From Guyanagaster necrorhizus (Eukaryota; Basidiomycota; Agaricomycetes; Agaricales; Physalacriaceae): a DNA stretch of 64,000 nt. Below the pieces are notes generated by a model. That model did not search any database. It had not been told where the DNA came from and saw only the letters and a program-made list of their open reading frames with translations. How positions within the stretch are numbered: position 1 is the first letter of the stretch; each line of letters begins with the position of its first letter. This document shows positions 12,050 to 22,891 of the stretch, in pieces. The translations under genes were made by a program, and so were the position numbers. Location of the stretch: positions 2,288,834 to 2,352,833 of the forward strand of contig NW_025064880.1 of assembly GCF_019112545.1 (NCBI RefSeq), read 5' to 3'.

Positions 12050-13435
12050 TCCAGAGTGGAACTGGATTACTAGATTGAACTAGAATAGGTATTCAGACCA
12101 GCAGACTTGTCAGCAGGTTAGAATCTTGGTGGTGGCAAAGTATTCAAGGTTCTTATGGTCTGTTATGACATCAATGGAGTCTACAGAGTCTTTAAAGTAG
12201 TGTCACCAATGTTTGAAGGCTTCAAAAATGGCTAGAAGCTCTTTGTTATAGGTATCATAGTTGAGTTCAGCATTGTAGAGGCTTCAGGAGCAGAAAGCAA
12301 TGGAGTGAATTTCACCATCTTCAAGATAGATAGAGAGGATAGCTGCAATTGCATAATCAGAGGCATCAGTTTCCACCACTATCTTTTGATCGGAGACCCA
12401 GTAGGTAAGAATAGGGGCATGTGTAAAAGCTTGTTTTAACTCATTAAAGGTGGCTACATATTTGTCATCAAATTTCTATAGAGTTCTCTTGCAGATGAGT
12501 CATGTAAGAGAAAGAATGATATCGCTATATTCATGTATGAAGCGACAGTAGAAGTTGGCAAAGCTAAGAAAAGATTGAATGTCCTTGACTTTTCATGGCA
12601 CCAGCTAGTCAATGATAGCCTTGACTTTTTCTTCAGACATGCAAAGTCCTTCAGGAGATAGGATGTAGCCTAGATATTCCATAGAATCCTGGTTGAATTT
12701 GCATTTGGAACCTTTGCAGTAGAGTCTATTAGCTCTGAGCCTGTGTAAGACCTTATGAACATGTTTCTGGTGATCTTCTGGATTGTCGAAATATATAAGA
12801 ATGTCATCAAGGTAGACTACTACTGATATGTCGAGCATGTCAGAGAATATATTGTTCACAAATCATTAGAATGCCACCAAAGCATTTGTGAGGCCAAAAG
12901 GCATGATGTGCCATTTGAAGAAACTGTAATGGATCCAGAAGGCTGTCTTCCATTTATCCTCTTTGGCTATGTGAATGAGATGGTAGGCATGTCGCAGGTC
13001 AAGCTTGGTGTAGATATGTGCAGAGCAGGCAGAGTCGAGGAGGTCAGAAATGAGGGAGAGAGGGTAGTGATCCTTCTTAGAGATTTTGTTTAGACCATAG
13101 CAGTCAATGCAAAGTCAGAGTTCACCAGTCTTCTTTTTGACAAATAGGACTGAGACCTCATGTGAAGAGTGAGACAGAGTAATGAACCCATTGTGCAGGT
13201 TATCATCAATAAACTCTCATAGAGCCTTGAGTTCAGATTCTGATAGAGAGTAAATAGGTCCAAGTGGTGAAGATGTGTCTTTCTCAAGGTTGATTTTGAG
13301 GTCATACAGCCTGTGTTCAGGTAGCTTTTTGGAGAGAGTATCACTGAAGACATCTGCAAAATCATGGTACTCTACTGGCACTGATGAAAGATCTGCCAGT
13401 TCTGCAGATGTGGCTTTGGCTCCAATATTAAACAA
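12050..13435 (-). pseudogene. G1 reverse transcriptase and RNase H, degenerate
   Basis: The minus strand reads FADVFSDTLSKKLPEHRLYD...GPIYSLSESELKAL (entry to RT), then the FVKKK..LRLCIDY palm region and the catalytic VVYLDDILIY (about 12820-12790). ILSPEGLCMSEEKVKAI and the RNase H segment (VVETDASDYAIAAILS, NKELLAIFEAFKHW, ITDHKNLEYF) follow. This is the order in Ty3/Gypsy pol. Frames are broken by stops in the thumb and connection regions. Confidence 0.9.
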
Positions 13436-13768
13436 AGAAGGCTGCAGTGTGAACTGCTGAGTGCCTTCTTCTGCACTGGCTCAGATAAATGCTACAGTGG
13501 ATATGATAGAGATCTTTGAGTGTGCTTTCATAGTAAAAGACTCTGAGAGAGGATAGGAATAAATGGGTTCATATGAGAACAGAGCCTGCCAGCTACCTAG
13601 AAGGAATTTGGAATGGGATGAAGTCCCAGAGGTTGGACTGATGGAGTCTGGTGGGCACAGAAGTCCCAGAATTGAGCTGGAGGGCTCAGAGAGGGGTGGA
13701 CTGTTGTCTTGTGGGCATGGAAGACCCAGAGATATGGTAGAGGCTGCAGAATTAGTTGCAGTGGGATT

Positions 13769-14119
13769 CTAGTCACTTGAGCAGAAAGTGATTCTATTCT
13801 CAGTCCAGTCAATCAGTGGATTGTAGCAGGAGAGCCAGTTGTATCCTAGGACAAGGTTGCAAGATGAATCCAGAGGAGTGACATAAAAGTCAATAGGGAA
13901 AGTGTCTCTAGACAGAAAACAGATGAGAATGGTTGTGATTTGAGATATATAGCTCCTGACAGAGCCATCAAATAATTGGAGTTGCACACTAGGGATGGCT
14001 TTAATGGGAATATTATTAGCAGCTATGTACTTAGTGTCAACAAAGCAGTGGCTAGAACCAGAATCAATAAGAGCAAGAAAATGCAGAATAATATAAGTTA
14101 GAGATCTATTGGATTCCAT
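13769..14119 (-). pseudogene. G1 aspartic protease, degenerate
   Basis: An intact 116-residue minus-strand stretch with the retropepsin active-site motif [13 protein letters not shown] and the later [15 protein letters not shown] motif typical of Ty3/Gypsy protease-RT junctions. It lies between gag and RT as expected. Confidence 0.85.
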
Positions 14120-14139
14120 GGTAGTCGGTAATTCTGCTG

Positions 14140-15710
14140 AAAGTGGAATGTGGAAGGAGTGATTGGAAAGGAATGTTGCATTGAGAGTGATGATCTCCAG
14201 TGTGTGAATAGAGTCAACACAACCCTGAACTCACACAGAGGGAACAGGGTTGCTTCCTAGTTTTCTGACTCTGTTGGAGCTGGCTCCTCAAGAGTGATGT
14301 CTACTTCAGCTGCATGACTCTTGGCAGTCACCGTGGCCTTTTATTTGTTGCAATCCTCAGTCTTGTGTTTGGCTCCATAGAACATACAGAGGTTGTTCTA
14401 GTGCCAGCAGTCTTTTTTCTCCTGGATCAGACAGCCATCTTTGTCTAGCTTATCAGCATAAGGCTTAGCAGTGGTGGATTTTAGTGTAGAGCTGGAGTCT
14501 GAGAAATTGGATTCCTTGGATTTGGGATTGGAGGATTGATTGAAGACCTTATTATCCTGGTTTTCATAGGCAATTTCAGTCTTCCAGGTCCAATAACAAG
14601 CATCGAGTTCTTGTATGAGAAGGCACATATCTCAGAGGTTGCTCAGCTTCCCATAGTGAGCCATGTCATTCTTGATCCAAGTACAGAGACTATGGTAGAA
14701 GGTGTGGCAGAGAGAGTTGTCTCCATACCTGATTTATGAAGCATACTAGTTGAATTAGATCATGTACTTTATGATCCACTCTCTATTGCACATCTGAAGA
14801 TATTCTAATGCATCTTCAGCATCTCCAATAGCATTGAAGGGGCCAAAGTTGCTATGAAGCTCATCTAAGAAAGCTGCATAGAAGAATTGCCAGACTGGCA
14901 GATTCTGCAGATTGAGATTAAAAATGTCTGGTTCAAACCAGTTAAGTGCAGTGCTGGCCAGAAAGAAAATGGCATAGTTGACCTTGCTAGCATCCATTGT
15001 GAACATGGTAGATCTATCATTGAAGTTCAACTGAAGAGAGACAATGAAAGCCTTTAGTTTGTGAGAGTTGGAGCCATCAAATGCTTCCAGTTTCTTTACT
15101 TTAGTGTGGATAGTAGCTGGCTTGGAGTTATTGAGAGAAGCAGAGACTCTCTATAACAGGTTCATGAATTCTAGGAACATGTTCTGCTGGTTTGGATTGT
15201 TGCTTCCTGTAGAGCCATCAGAGCTGCCTGAGCCATTGGAACTGCCTGATCCTCCTGGTCCATCTGGAAAAGAGTTTGGTGGATTACCATCTGATTCTCA
15301 TCAGATGGGAGTATGAGTGGGGGTGTCTTCACCTCTGCCCTCTGAGTCTGGGCTGTCTGAATTCTCATGCATGTTGCTCAGAGATAAAAAGTCTATCAGA
15401 AGGTCAGTTTGGGCACCATACATCAGGCTGGCCCATCAGGCTTTATTAGTTGGGATGCTGGTTGTGTTGAAAGGGTTAAGGAAATTATCATAGTTAGGTT
15501 GGCAGGCAGTGAAGCTAGAGTGATTGTAGGTTTTCCTATGAGAAGGTTGTCCTCCACTGAAGGCTGATCTGAAAAGGCCTGGTTGTTCTTTTGATGTGGA
15601 GGCCAGGATATCTTCCATAGAAAACATATGGTGGATAGGCTGGGTTTATTTGGGATTGGCTTCTGTGGGTTGAGTAAATATGGTGGACATGATAAAAATT
15701 TTTGACTCAA
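14140..15710 (-). pseudogene. G1 gag, degenerate
   Basis: Minus-strand gag core with Trp/Phe-rich capsid segments (FFLASTALNWFEPDIF; LHSNFGPFNAIGDAEDALEYL at about 15030-14755), a Gln-rich N-terminal region and a Cys/His-poor remnant of the nucleocapsid zinc knuckle around 14400-14340 (CMFYGAKHKTEDC). Split among at least four frames. No single start can be assigned. Confidence 0.7.
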
Positions 15711-15730
15711 GGGTTTGAGTTTGAATATAC

Positions 15731-16226
15731 TGTTAGGAACATGCCAATCGAGTGGATCTGAGTGTATGCATGGAGACCAGCAGAGTGTGTGGACATCAAT
15801 GAAGCTATTAGCAATATCACTCTTGAGTCAGAGCTCAGGGATTTGAATGGACAGAATGAAGTTCTATTAGAGAAGTAAGGAGAATCCTTTGGAGTGGAAT
15901 CCAATGAATGAGTTAGTGAAGAGCTGAAGTGAGTACAAAGTGTAGATGGCTATCTAAGTTGATATTTGAACTGAGTAGTTACAATAGTTATACATGACTT
16001 TATATACTAATAGTAGCTAATTCCAAGTTAGGTTCTGTTGGATTCCACTGTCAATATTCACTACTAAGTTTGAGGTCTAGATATTACAATGTGAAATACA
16101 GATGTGAAATAATAATAGTGAAAATAAAATTCTTAGATACTGGGAAGTGGCAGAATCTGGCAGGTTTTGGTGATTGGGTTCATAGTTGAATGAGATGACA
16201 TGGAGGCTGGTGGCATGTGTATAACA
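15731..16226 (-). repeat. G1 LTR (5' LTR on the minus strand)
   Basis: Same ends as 6979-7474; followed directly by the second gagct copy and then by the rest of the E2 LTR. Confidence 0.9.
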
Positions 16227-16231
16227 GAGCT

Positions 16232-16502
16232 ATCCTACTTATATACTACTCATTCATTGGGATAAATATAATACTACTTATTGTGTCTGTCTGAGTCTTT
16301 ATGCTCTTTGTCTTTGAGTGTCATTACTGTCTACAAAAGTGTTGTTGTGCATTATCAGCATTGTCATTGCATCAGAGGACAATGATGAACTCAACCTTGT
16401 TGTGGTGACTAAGCCAGTCCCATGGTCCTAAGTGCTGGTGTAGATGCCCTGACTAAGCACAGATAGAGGTTAAAGCAAAAGAAAAGTGGAAAAATCATAA
16501 CA
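16232..16502 (-). repeat. E2 LTR, second part
   Basis: Continues the E1/E2 LTR match (ctacttattgt, gactaagc, aaatcataaca) interrupted at 6978. Ends ATAACA at 16502. Confidence 0.75.
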
Positions 16503-16649
16503 AGCTTGATATCCCTTTATATTAAGATGGACAATATATACCAAATGCCATCTGTCAAGCACCCTCACTGCATTTCTGCTTATTGCTATGCTATGTGAGG
16601 GTGAGTATCTACTTGTATTACTTCATATATCTCACTGACTAATATCCTG
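16503..16649. repeat. Left flank of Copia insertion, older repeat
   Basis: Short AT-rich stretch without coding content. Its segment gcatttctgcttattgctat (about 16571) recurs in CpG-bearing form as acatttccgcttatcgcaat at about 21224, past the Copia element. This suggests the target was already a small repeat. Confidence 0.5.
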
Positions 16650-16857
16650 TGTTGGGATAGCAATCCTGAGTGAGTATGAGAACATACTCAAAGATACGAT
16701 GCCAGTCAGTGGCAGCTGACTTGGATCATGATCTGGACTCATTTAGTATCTCATAGAAAGATCTTAAAGTAATACAAAATGTATTTAAGTAGAATATTTC
16801 TCTCTCAAGAGACTAATAATAATCCTTTGTATATTACTCTGCTCTCTACTTACAACA
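16650..16857 (+). repeat. Copia 5' LTR (CpG-depleted copy)
   Basis: 208 bases, one CpG (gatacgatg). It differs from the 3' LTR at 16 sites counted by eye, all transitions. Confidence 0.95.
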
Positions 16858-17004
16858 GGTTATAGGCCTCAGCCATAACTGAACTTATATCGCTACTTAC
16901 TTTGCACTCTTTCATACTTTATGTACACATGTAGAACTGCATGGATAGCTAGTCCATATATAGAATTGACTCCCTTAAGGGCCCAAAAAATTATCCGACA
17001 TAGA

Positions 17005-18120
17005 AAATCAAGATGATCAATATCCTAACCAATTTAGGACTAATTGATTATGCAGATGGAAGCATTCCAGCTCCAGCAGACATGACACTGGTGGCAGATT
17101 GAAAGGAGAGTGATAGGAAGGCTCTTTCAACAATAAGATTGCAGATTTCAGATGACCTGCTGGTATATATTGCTGGTTCAAAGACTTCAGCAGAAGCCTG
17201 GAAAGCTCTGAAAGATATGTATGAGTCCAGAAGACCCATGGAAATTGTCCTTGTCAGAAGAAAATTCTTCAGAGCTCAGTATAAAGAAGGAGGAAACATA
17301 AAAGAGCATATTAGGATCTTGAGGACCTATTAGGAGGAGGACTTCTCTATTACACTACTTACATCACTCTCAGAATCATGGAATTCATTCATCTCATCAG
17401 TGGATGCTGCCAACTTGAAAGATTCTTATAAGTTGATTTCTCAAATTCTCTAGAAGGACATCCAATTAAAGGAAAAGACTTCTGATCAGACTATAACACT
17501 TGCAGCATATGGCAAGAAGTTCAATTCAAAAGTCACATGTTATAGATGTGAGAAAACTGATCACATCAGGACAAGTTGCCTAAATGGAAAGAAGAATTCT
17601 AGAAAGTCATAGAAAGAGAAGGAAAAGGGCCAGACTCAGGCACATGTTGCCAAATTGGACTCAGAAGAAGAAGACTACATATTTTGTGCAACAGACATCG
17701 CACTTATCTCACTCTCAGGAGTATCATGGCTAGAGGACTCTGGCACTACCAGACATATAATCAAAAATAGATTATATTTTTCTGACTATGTTGAAACCCC
17801 AGGACATGAAGTCATTGGTGTAGGCAAATCTAAAGGCTTAGAAAGGGGAACTGTCAAGATTAAAATGGTTGAAGGAGAAAAGATCACTCCAGTCACACTA
17901 AAGGAGTGTATCCACTGTTCTGATGCACTATTCAATCTTATGTCAATAGGGTGCATTACAGATGCTGGATTTGAACTCAAATTCAAAGAGTCCAGAATGG
18001 ATATTATCTCACCACATAGCAAGATAATCAGCTATGGAGATAAAATATCAAAGCTGTACAGTCTTGACATCATTGTTTCAGAAATAACCCAGGCCCATGC
18101 TATAAAATCAGCCTGATCAT
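17005..18120 (+). pseudogene. Copia gag and protease, degenerate
   Basis: The UBN2-type gag core is visible (LLVYIAGSKTSAEAWKALKD, then RRKFFRAQYKEGGNIKEHI). A CCHC knuckle follows (CYRCEKTDHIRTSC, about 17540-17580), then the protease with its active-site triad as WLEDSGTTRHI (about 17730). The frame 17655-18116 stays open through protease to GIKEVHMSIG-type spacer sequence. Stops in gag at 17100 and 17331. Confidence 0.85.
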
Positions 18121-20950
18121 GACAAAAGCAGCACAAAACATTAGGCCACTTAAACATAGGATCAGTAAAGAGACTATTTAGGAAGAAAATGGTCAAGGGG
18201 ATAGACATAGATAAGTCAGCCAAGCCTCAGACAGATTGCATAGCCTGCATAAAAGCCAAACATCATATCAAGCTATTTCCACAGAAAGCTAAAAGAGACT
18301 ATACTGAAATAAGGGAAATGACATTTTCAGATCTATGGGGGCTGGCCTGAACTCAGGGTATCTATAGTAAAAGATATTATATAAGCTTCACAAATAAAAA
18401 ATCCTGAAGGACAATGCTATATTTTTTGAAGTCAAAGCAAGGTACAGAAATTCAAAAGAAAATCCAGCAGTATCAAAAATACATCAAAGCCTACAAAGGG
18501 AAGAATCTGAAGTTTATGAGGATTGACAATAGAAAGGAATATGTCAATAAAGAGGTAAAGAAATATCTCCAGGATAATGGCATACAGTTGAAATTGACTG
18601 CAGCATACTCTCTATCTCAAAATAGAGTTGCTGAGAGAATAAATCAGACTCTTGTGGAGCATGCACATGCCATGCTAGAAAAACATCACTTACCAAAGTT
18701 TCTATGGCCTGAGGCAGTGACATATGCCACATATTTGAAGAACTGATCACCAACCAGAGCTATCAAGAATGATCTAACCCCAGAAAAAGTGTTTTAGAGC
18801 ATGAAACCAGATATTTCAGCACTCCAGGAATTTGGAGTAAAGTGCTGGATGTTGCAACAAGATAACAAGAGGTCAAAACTGAACCCAAAGTCAAGGGAAT
18901 TTATTTTCACAGGTCTTACAGATAAATCCAGAGTCTGGAGATATTATAACCCTCAAATCAGGCAGATTCAGACCTCAAGAAATGTTATATTCCCTAAAAG
19001 CAACACTACAGAGCCTATAGACACTGACTATATAGTCTCCTATCCTTTATCACTCAAGAGAGAGTCAGAGAGCAAAGTTGAGCAGACTCCAGATGGAAAT
19101 GATGGCATTTCAGATGATTCTGTGGATGCTGGAAATGCCAAACCAAAAGGGAAAATAGCCTCTGATATGTCATTGATCAAATTAAAGTTCCCAATATAGC
19201 ATGGGAAAATGATCAAGCCACATGATAAACTGGCCTAGATTGCATTAAAGACCCAACCGAGTTACCAGACACTTCATAATCCAAGTGTATGAGCTGTGAA
19301 AACATCAGAACAACAGTGTACCTCAGAAGAATCATCTTTGGAAGCCATAAATGTTGCAATAGACTATGCATGCATTGAAGAAACTGCAGACAACCTCAGT
19401 GATGAGCCATTAAGCCTTGAAGAAGCTAAAACAAGGCCAGACTGGCATCATTGGAAGAAAGCAATGAATGAAGAATACAATCTATTGACTTTCCTAGGCA
19501 CATAGCAGCTGAAAGAATTACCCAAAGACAAATCACTTGTAGATTGCAAGTGGACTTATAGATTGAAAAGAGATAGTGATGGGAAAATCACCAGGTACAA
19601 GGCCAGACTTGTTGCAAAAGGATTTTCACAGGTACCTGGCATTGATTTCTTCGAGACATATACACCAGTTGTCAGGCTGAACACATTCCACCTACTCATG
19701 GCAATTGCTGCTCAAAGAAACTTAATCATTCATGGAATGGATGTTGTTGGAGCTTACTTAAATGGTAAACTCAATGAATCCATTTATATGGCACAGCCAT
19801 CTGAATATTCAGATGAGAGTGAAAAAGTGGCACACCTCAAATTAATGTTGTACAGACTCAAGCAATCTGGCTGAGTTTGGAATGACAAATTAAATGCTAC
19901 ATTTTTGGGACTTGGATACATCAGATTGATCAGTGATCAATGTGTGTACATCAGACAAATGAGTTCTAGTCCCATAATCATAGCTGTACATGTCAACGAC
20001 ATGACATTACTTGCCCCAGATGATGAAACCATGTCTAAAATGAAAGAAGAGCTTAAGAAGAAGCTAAATGTCACAGACATGGAGGAGATTCAATATATAT
20101 TGGGCATGAAGATAGATAGAAATTAAGACAAGAGCACTATCACTCTATCCCAGAAGGCATATATTCCCAAAGTACTTGAGCAAATAAGCATGAATGACTG
20201 CAAACCAGTCAAAATGCCTATGGACCCAAATGTATGGCTAGAGAAAATTCTGACAGAAGACCCACAAGGTGTTGACACAGCCACCAGGCAATATTACCAT
20301 ACTGGTGTCAGATCACTAATGTATGTGGCCAATGGATCCCAGCCCAACATTGCACATGCTGTCACCAAATTAAGCAAGTATGTGCAGAATCCAGCTGCTG
20401 AGTATGTCACAGCCTTGAAGTGAGTTTTCCATTATCTGAAGGGAACTCTAGACTTTGGAATCACATATGGAGGGACTATGGATGAGCTGATACCTTATTC
20501 AGACTCAGACTGGAGAGAAGACAGAACAGATAGAAGATCAACATCTGGTTATGTCTGTATCTATGCAAGGGGAGCTGTTACTTGAAGTTCAAAGAAACAG
20601 CCCACCATAGCCTTATCCACTATGGAAGCAGAATATATGGCCCTCACATACACAACCCAGGAAGTAATTTGGCTATGAGCACTCTTAACCGAATTAGGAT
20701 TGCCACCTTACAAAGCAACAACTATTTTTGTTGACAATCAATCAGCAATCAAATTCGCCGAGAACCCTATATTCCATACACGATCGAAGCATATAGACAT
20801 ATGGCACCACTTCGTTCATGAGCGCATGGCTTCAAACAAAGTCAAAGTTCAGCACTGCGCATCAGAAGAGAACTTAGCAGATATATTCACTAAAGGCCTA
20901 CCAAGACCATTACATGAGTATCTATCTGCAGGTATTCTAGGAACTCGGAA
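18121..20950 (+). pseudogene. Copia integrase, reverse transcriptase and RNase H, degenerate
   Basis: An integrase core is seen (LKFMRIDNRKEYVNKEVKKY; YSLSQNRVAERINQTLVEH). The RT follows (FSQVPGIDFFETYTPVVRLN, GMDVVGAYLNGKLNESIYM, and the palm box reading VHVNDMTLL where VDDM is usual). RNase H follows (YSDSDWREDRTDRRSTSGYV; AEYMALT; VDNQSAIKFAENPIFHTRSK; NLADIFTKGLPR). Stops separate the frames at 18114, 18744, 19199, 19503, 19874, 20126 and 20423, and the last 200 bases are intact. The RT Asp-Asp pair is altered to Asn-Asp. Confidence 0.9.
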
Positions 20951-20961
20951 TTGAGGGGGAG

Positions 20962-21169
20962 TGTTGGGATAGCAATCCCGAGCGAGTACGAGAATGTACT
21001 CAAAGATATGATGCCAGTCAGTGGCAGCTGACTTGGATCGTGATCTGGACTCATTTAGTATCTCGTAGAAAGATCTCGAAGTAATACAAAATGTATTTAA
21101 GTAGAACGTTTCTCTCTCGAGAGGCTAATAATAATCCTCTGTACATTACTCTGCTCTCTACTTACAACA
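20962..21169 (+). repeat. Copia 3' LTR (CpG-retaining copy)
   Basis: 208 bases with eight CpG sites, every one of which is TG, CA or TA in the 5' LTR. Confidence 0.95.
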
Positions 21170-21174
21170 TCCTG

Positions 21175-21382
21175 TAGTCTATGTTATATCTAACAGTGTA
21201 TTCTAGGTACAGTGATCAACCACCACATTTCCGCTTATCGCAATGCTATGTGAGGTTTACGTTATATCTAACGGTGTATTCTACTAGGTCCTACAAGCGC
21301 GCGTCACTTTCTTAGACGCCGTGCTTTCTTCGTGTGGGCAGATATAAGGCGAGCTCTTAATCATGCGGTCCCGTTTGGAGAG
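21175..21382. other. Junction between transposon block and gene island
   Basis: Contains a direct repeat ttatatctaac[ag]gtgtattcta at about 21183 and 21255 and the CpG-bearing counterpart of the left Copia flank. After about 21290 the sequence has normal gene-island composition and should hold the P450 promoter. No TATA box was assigned. Confidence 0.4.
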
Positions 21383-22546
21383 ATGTTTTATCATACCCTT
21401 GCATTGCTCCTGACTTCCTTCAGCGTCGCCTTTTACCTGCGGGTCAAACGACCTATTCAGCATTCCACTATACCATCCATACACTCTCTGTTGAAGCCCC
21501 CTAATGTACCTTTGGGTTCACTGTTGCACGCTCGAGCCAGCCCCAACCAGCGCCTTGTCAGAGCGTTCGCCCTCACCAACACTTTCGTCAAGGAAGACGA
21601 ATTTTCTCATACGCAATTCCGAAAGGGGGCTCAAGGTCTTCTTGCCAAGGCTAACGACTGGCATCGTTTCAAACGAATTGCAGATCACGCAGTCCTGTCG
21701 TCTCTCCCGTCTACATCTACTGTCGCTCGTGTTGACACATTCGTACAGGCAGTGACGTTGCGGGTCATCCTAGTAGGTTTGCTGGGCACTGAAGACTCGG
21801 AGGACGCCACTTTGCCTTCATCTTCCATCGAGACCGTCTCGTCTTTGATCACAAAGCTATGGGCGCTATCCAAACACCCTGAGCCTATTGATCCTACCCT
21901 CCTCCCCCTTCTAAACCAACATCTACGTACACTAGTACCAGATACCAACGCTTATCCCAACCCCCTCGATTTCGTTATACCTGCCTGGGAAACGATGTGG
22001 CGAGTCGTCGCCACTACGTTTGCACATGTTTACAAGAATGATCGATTTAGACGCACGCTTGAGGAGCTACATGCGAACCCCAGTATACCCCAGTTCCGCT
22101 TGCATGACCGTGACGCAAGTGCGGAGGATATCATCATCGAAGCGATGCGACTACATCCCCCATCCAAACACATCTCACGTTTGATTTCGTTTCTGCCCTC
22201 ATTCTTACCACGCTGGCGCTCCTTTGAGACGCTTCACGTCGCGGACATTTTGGCAGCGCATTTCTCTCCGGCCATTTGGGGACCTTCTGTTGAGACGTTT
22301 GATCCTTCCCGCCATACAACGCGTACGCCTAAGCGGGAAGAAGGGTTCCTGGCCTTTGGCTATGGACGGTTGCAGTGCGTGGCAAAGAATTGGGCGCCGA
22401 TGGCTGCTGCCACTATTCTTTCATCCATCCTTGCTGGCATTGATGGGAGTTACAGGGTGGAAGAAGGGGGAAGTATCGGAGGACGAGATGGGTGGGAAGG
22501 ATGGGAGATCGGGGAGCTGAACACCGTTCCTTGCTATGATAGCTAA
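21383..22546 (+). CDS. Cytochrome P450-like protein, single exon, short
   Basis: Intronless frame of 387 residues from ATG 21383; the frame is open further upstream only through a GTG. A hydrophobic segment near residues 3-20 (FYHTLALLLTSFSVAFYL) followed by RVKRP fits an ER signal anchor. P450 hallmarks are an ExxR-like EAMRLHPPSK about residue 250 and the heme-loop FGYGRLQCVAKNWAP near residue 330, with the Cys ligand in place. The usual acid-alcohol pair of the I helix is not evident (IPAWETMWRVV takes its place). Family members usually have 450-530 residues, so this is short and has a divergent heme loop. Typical P450s are heme monooxygenases at the ER; activity is uncertain here. It lies 210 bases past the Copia LTR. 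Lack of introns contrasts with neighbours. Confidence 0.8.
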   Translation: MFYHTLALLLTSFSVAFYLRVKRPIQHSTIPSIHSLLKPPNVPLGSLLHARASPNQRLVRAFALTNTFVKEDEFSHTQFRKGAQGLLAKANDWHRFKRIADHAVLSSLPSTSTVARVDTFVQAVTLRVILVGLLGTEDSEDATLPSSSIETVSSLITKLWALSKHPEPIDPTLLPLLNQHLRTLVPDTNAYPNPLDFVIPAWETMWRVVATTFAHVYKNDRFRRTLEELHANPSIPQFRLHDRDASAEDIIIEAMRLHPPSKHISRLISFLPSFLPRWRSFETLHVADILAAHFSPAIWGPSVETFDPSRHTTRTPKREEGFLAFGYGRLQCVAKNWAPMAAATILSSILAGIDGSYRVEEGGSIGGRDGWEGWEIGELNTVPCYDS

Positions 22547-22684
22547 ATCAAGTTTCAATTGTTTGTTGTTGTACTCAAGCTTTTCTATATTATCTTAGGA
22601 ACTTGGCCCCTGGCTTCGCTGGTTAATTATTTGTAACCCCATGTACCATCCTTTTCGAAATACTAAATGAATAAAACGAACTTT

Positions 22685-22830
22685 GCAACCTCTGGTGCAT
22701 TGGAGCCCTATAATTTGTCTGTATCATCTGCAGAGTGGGAGAAAAGAAATCATAATAGTAGCATCAGCTGGCTTGACGTTCAATCACTAAGGCAGAGATC
22801 AAAAGGGATAAAATCCGAGTTTTTAGAGGC
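22685..22830 (+). pseudogene. Fragment of a paralogue of the small protein encoded at 37891-38205
   Basis: The frame reads GALEPYNLSVSSAEWEKR...LDVQSLRQRSKG. It aligns with the C-terminal half of the small minus-strand protein (GSLDDVQLLSVPKQEWAQR...VDVQSLRQRSKR). Ten consecutive residues, DVQSLRQRSK, are identical while five of their ten codons differ only at the third position. Upstream of GALEP no further match is seen and a stop lies before the region, so this is a remnant, not a full gene. It sits between the P450 stop and the MFS stop. Confidence 0.55.
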
Positions 22831-22891
22831 CGCCCGAACCGGGGTCAGGGATAAAATCTATACCATTTCTACAGGTTTTTCGAGGCTCACA

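Larger units (their letters stand above)
6979..16226 (-). mobile_element. G1: structurally complete Ty3/Gypsy retrotransposon, degenerate, minus strand
   Basis: Two about 496-base LTRs (6979-7474 and 15731-16226, TGTTAG...TAACA) bound it. The direct 5-base target duplication gagct is at 6974-6978 and 16227-16231. Read on the minus strand the order is gag, protease, reverse transcriptase, RNase H, integrase, the Ty3/Gypsy order. Stops interrupt every domain, many of them TGA or TAG where arginine, tryptophan or glutamine codons are expected. Between the end of integrase (about 10640) and the lower-coordinate LTR lie 3.1 kb with no pol homology, carrying plus-strand (antisense) reading frames. 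A purine-rich stretch precedes the 3' LTR on the minus strand. CpG is strongly reduced throughout. Confidence 0.9.
16650..21169 (+). mobile_element. Complete Ty1/Copia retrotransposon, degenerate coding region
   Basis: Paired 208-base LTRs (16650-16857 and 20962-21169, TGTTGG...CAACA) are bounded by the direct target duplication tcctg (16645-16649 and 21170-21174). A purine tract (ttgagggggag) precedes the 3' LTR. The plus strand reads gag, zinc knuckle, protease, integrase, RT, RNase H, the Copia order. Stops and frame breaks occur in all domains up to the RNase H region. The 3' end from about 20,690 keeps CpG while the rest is stripped of it. Confidence 0.95.

Noticed and set aside
1..21000. 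Classical RIP (CpA-type) as explanation of the mutations
   Set aside because: LTR comparison shows changes mainly at CpG, not CpA, so methyl-CpG deamination or a CpG-directed RIP-like process fits better; a full dinucleotide computation would decide.
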